Origin: JAITMY01 sp031553765
GTDB taxonomy: Bacteria; Bacteroidota; Bacteroidia; Bacteroidales; UBA932
Direction of reading: 5' to 3'
Assembly: GCA_031553765.1 (NCBI GenBank)
Contig: JAVBKY010000002.1
Location: 1 to 64,000, forward strand
Length of the DNA stretch: 64,000 nt
Both the position numbers and the translations under genes were made by a program. Shown here in pieces: positions 61,917 to 64,000 of this stretch. How positions within the stretch are numbered: position 1 is the first letter of the stretch; each line of letters opens with the position of its first letter. The notes beneath the pieces are model-generated. The model ran no database searches. It was not told the origin of the DNA and saw only the letters and a program-made list of their open reading frames with translations.

Positions 61917-64000
61917 TTATTGCTTTACAATAATCTTGGTAAGTTTCTTGTCAGTACCCGCGTACGATATTACCACAAAGTAAGTACCGGTAGCATATCC
62001 CGACATATCCACTAAGGCTTCATTAGCGTTTACAGCAACCACTTGCATTAAGGTTCCATTAATCGTGTAAATCTTTGCCTCGGTCATTGTCTTCTCGCCC
62101 TTCACCGTTAGCTCGGTTACAACAGGGTTGGGAGAAAGGGTTAGCGCGCCAAACTCGTCGGATTCAGCCGAAGTGCTGCATGAGCCGGTGCCTATTGCAA
62201 CCTGCTTGCTGCCGCTAATACCCGTTTCATCAGTAGCTGTAGCCGTAATGGTTACGCAGCCGGCTGATGTGCCTGAGCTAAACATACCAGACTCATTAAT
62301 GCTTCCCAAGTCGGCAGGCTCTACCTTCCATGTTACAACCTGTTCAGAGTTAGAAGGCAGCACAAGAGCTGTATACTGGTTATCCGAACCTACAGGTACC
62401 TTGTTGGGACCGCTTACTTGTATGCTGGTTACAGGTACAATCACAGCGTTACCCACCTTAACAATGATGTTATCCTCGAAGTAAGAGCTAACAGCGGGCA
62501 TTTGCTTGCTGTAGAAACCTACTGGCTGAGCCACGCCATTCAGAACAAGGCTCTTCACATTAACCGTAATGCTTGATTTCAGCTTGGTAGATATTTTACC
62601 ACCCGTTTCAACATAGATAGTAGCTGCGGTATCAAGCGCATGCTCGTTATCAACAAACAGCTTACGACCTGTACCCACATGAATATCTGCCTTGCCGAAA
62701 CCACCTGCTACGTTAGTGTACAGGTTCATAAAGCGCAGATAGAATTTTCCGGTGTATTGTGGGTTAGCACGACGCAAGAACACGGTAGACTGCGCGTATG
62801 TAAAGTTGGCGCGCGATTCAGCCGGATCGTTACTTAAGCGTGCATCATCACCGGTAAGTACAAGTGGTGCGCTACCCTTAACTTCGGTAAACAGGTACAT
62901 ACCTGCCTTATCTGAAGCTCCGGTGGTGAATAGGAACGATGAGTCAACCATATTCAGCGTACCATCAAGCAGCCAAGTCTTAGCGCTGGTTGAGTAAATA
63001 CCGAGCGTACCGCCGCTCATTTGGAACGGAGCAGTAATACGCCACTTGGCAGGCACTGCATCCCAAGCCGAGGTAAACGGATCAAGACCTGATGTGCTAT
63101 CGCTTACCAAACCAAGACGAGCTTGAGAGTCCTTCATCATGAAGAGGTTAGCAGCAAAGTTAGCGCAAGCTATATTTTCAACCTGATCTTCAACCGATTG
63201 ACCACCAGAACCAAGCATAAGTCTTGAGGTAGTGGTATTTCCTGCAATGTAGCCGCTATCGCCGGCAACGGGTACTACTTGAGGATTCCAGTACATGGGC
63301 TTAGTCCACAAACCTTCGTTGTTAACCACCCAGTTGTACTTTGTAGCACGAATAATGGTAGTGGTTTTACTGGCAGTTACGCTTGGAGCAGAAACCGAAG
63401 AAACCTTAATGGTAAGCGGAGCAGAAGATGTTGAAACCACCTGCAGCCTGTTGTTGCTTAGATGTACTGTATCGGCAGTACCTGCGGTTATTTCCCACTT
63501 CATTTTAATGCTGGTAGCATTGGCGGGTGTATACGTAGCAACGTACACCACTTGCTGACCCAAATCCATGCTGCTTGGGCCACTCAACGCAATGTTAGTA
63601 ATTTGCTGAGCAGCATCAAGTACCGGCATAGTCTTAGTTGCCGAAACTCCATTAAGCGTTTGAGCCTTTACATTTACACTACCTGCTGCATTGCCAAAAG
63701 TTACAAGTCCGGTTGCAGCGTTAACCGTAGCATCGCCCGATGCTATGCTCCAGGTAATATTGCGGTCGTCGGCATTCAAGGGGTAAGCCACCGCAGAGAA
63801 CTGCATGGTAGCACCCTTAACGGCTGCCTGTACGCTATCGGGTGTGCTAATTACAACGCTGGTTACAGAAACCACTCCCAGCTTAATAGAGCCCGTACCT
63901 GAAATGTAGGCAGGGTGAGAAACCTCGGTAAACTCACCGGTTGTATACGTTTGGCTGCCCAGCTTAAGTGAAATTAAGCGAGTATCGCCATTGAGCATAA
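61917..64000 (-). CDS. T9SS-secreted protein with bacterial Ig-like domains, truncated by the window edge
   Basis: The gene runs off the right edge; about 694 C-terminal residues are visible, with no signal peptide. Two group-2 bacterial Ig-like modules are seen (VTSVVISTPDSVQAAVKGAT near 43-130; VTSIQVSGPNKVPVGSDNQY near 520-600). Between them is a long strand-rich region, KYNWVVNNEGLWTKPMYWNP to ITVNVKSLVLNG, which resembles a beta-helix or autotransporter-like repeat. The end is a type A sorting domain (GALTLSPNPVVTELTVKG ... GTYFVVISYAG). Catalytic residues are not visible, so it may be a pectin-acting enzyme whose catalytic part lies outside the window. Confidence 0.75.
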   Translation of the reverse strand, partial: MLNGDTRLISLKLGSQTYTTGEFTEVSHPAYISGTGSIKLGVVSVTSVVISTPDSVQAAVKGATMQFSAVAYPLNADDRNITWSIASGDATVNAATGLVTFGNAAGSVNVKAQTLNGVSATKTMPVLDAAQQITNIALSGPSSMDLGQQVVYVATYTPANATSIKMKWEITAGTADTVHLSNNRLQVVSTSSAPLTIKVSSVSAPSVTASKTTTIIRATKYNWVVNNEGLWTKPMYWNPQVVPVAGDSGYIAGNTTTSRLMLGSGGQSVEDQVENIACANFAANLFMMKDSQARLGLVSDSTSGLDPFTSAWDAVPAKWRITAPFQMSGGTLGIYSTSAKTWLLDGTLNMVDSSFLFTTGASDKAGMYLFTEVKGSAPLVLTGDDARLSNDPAESRANFTYAQSTVFLRRANPQYTGKFYLRFMNLYTNVAGGFGKADIHVGTGRKLFVDNEHALDTAATIYVETGGKISTKLKSSITVNVKSLVLNGVAQPVGFYSKQMPAVSSYFEDNIIVKVGNAVIVPVTSIQVSGPNKVPVGSDNQYTALVLPSNSEQVVTWKVEPADLGSINESGMFSSGTSAGCVTITATATDETGISGSKQVAIGTGSCSTSAESDEFGALTLSPNPVVTELTVKGEKTMTEAKIYTINGTLMQVVAVNANEALVDMSGYATGTYFVVISYAGTDKKLTKIIVKQ

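Overview
The window looks like chromosomal DNA of a Bacteroidota member, most likely order Bacteroidales. The evidence is SusC/SusD-type outer-membrane pairs, lipoproteins with Bacteroidota-style lipoboxes, several type IX secretion (T9SS) C-terminal sorting domains, and TAnnTTTG-type -7 promoter boxes. I cannot name the genus. I saw no rRNA, tRNA, CRISPR array, insertion sequence or phage genes.

Layout. (1) 1-12.8 kb is mostly housekeeping: dnaN, a DUF4340-like membrane protein, a small LuxR-type HTH protein, a MABP-repeat lipoprotein, two small outer-membrane beta-barrels plus the remnant of a third, a frameshifted EamA transporter, fabD, an M16 peptidase homologue without the zinc motif, a secreted protein with a gliding-type C-terminus, and a bifunctional (p)ppGpp synthetase/hydrolase. 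(2) 12.8-28.8 kb is a block of extracellular nucleic-acid genes: two T9SS-secreted endonuclease I proteins, a 1235-aa T9SS protein with lamin-tail and OB-like regions, two surface lipoproteins, a TonB-dependent receptor without a SusD partner, an endonuclease/exonuclease/phosphatase protein and a 5'-nucleotidase-like lipoprotein. I read this as a candidate locus for using extracellular DNA and nucleotides; it is the most interesting system here. (3) 28.8-33.5 kb holds a TrkH potassium transporter with a HAMP-containing membrane protein, and a polyamine pair: pyruvoyl-dependent arginine decarboxylase and a deoxyhypusine-synthase-like protein. (4) 33.6 kb to the right edge is a pectin utilisation locus, all on the minus strand: a truncated T9SS protein at the edge, a SusE/F-position lipoprotein, SusC, SusD, three tandem PL1 pectate lyases, GH95, two CE8 pectin methylesterases, a CE12 rhamnogalacturonan acetylesterase, GH105 and GH3.

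Working together. In the pectin locus, CE8 and CE12 would remove methyl and acetyl groups, PL1 lyases would cut the homogalacturonan backbone at the surface, SusCD would import oligomers, and GH105, GH95 and GH3 would trim unsaturated uronic acid, fucose/galactose and beta-linked pentose or glucose residues. No hybrid two-component or ECF regulator for this locus is in the window. In the nucleic-acid block, secreted nucleases would make fragments, the receptor and lipoproteins would capture them, and the phosphatase-type enzymes would release phosphate and nucleosides.

Non-coding structure includes strong hairpin terminators (for example 33514-33546, 47112-47180 and 61833-61900), a 144-bp element with perfect 23-bp inverted ends at 36192-36335, and a GTCATTGCGAG-type palindromic repeat upstream of dnaN.
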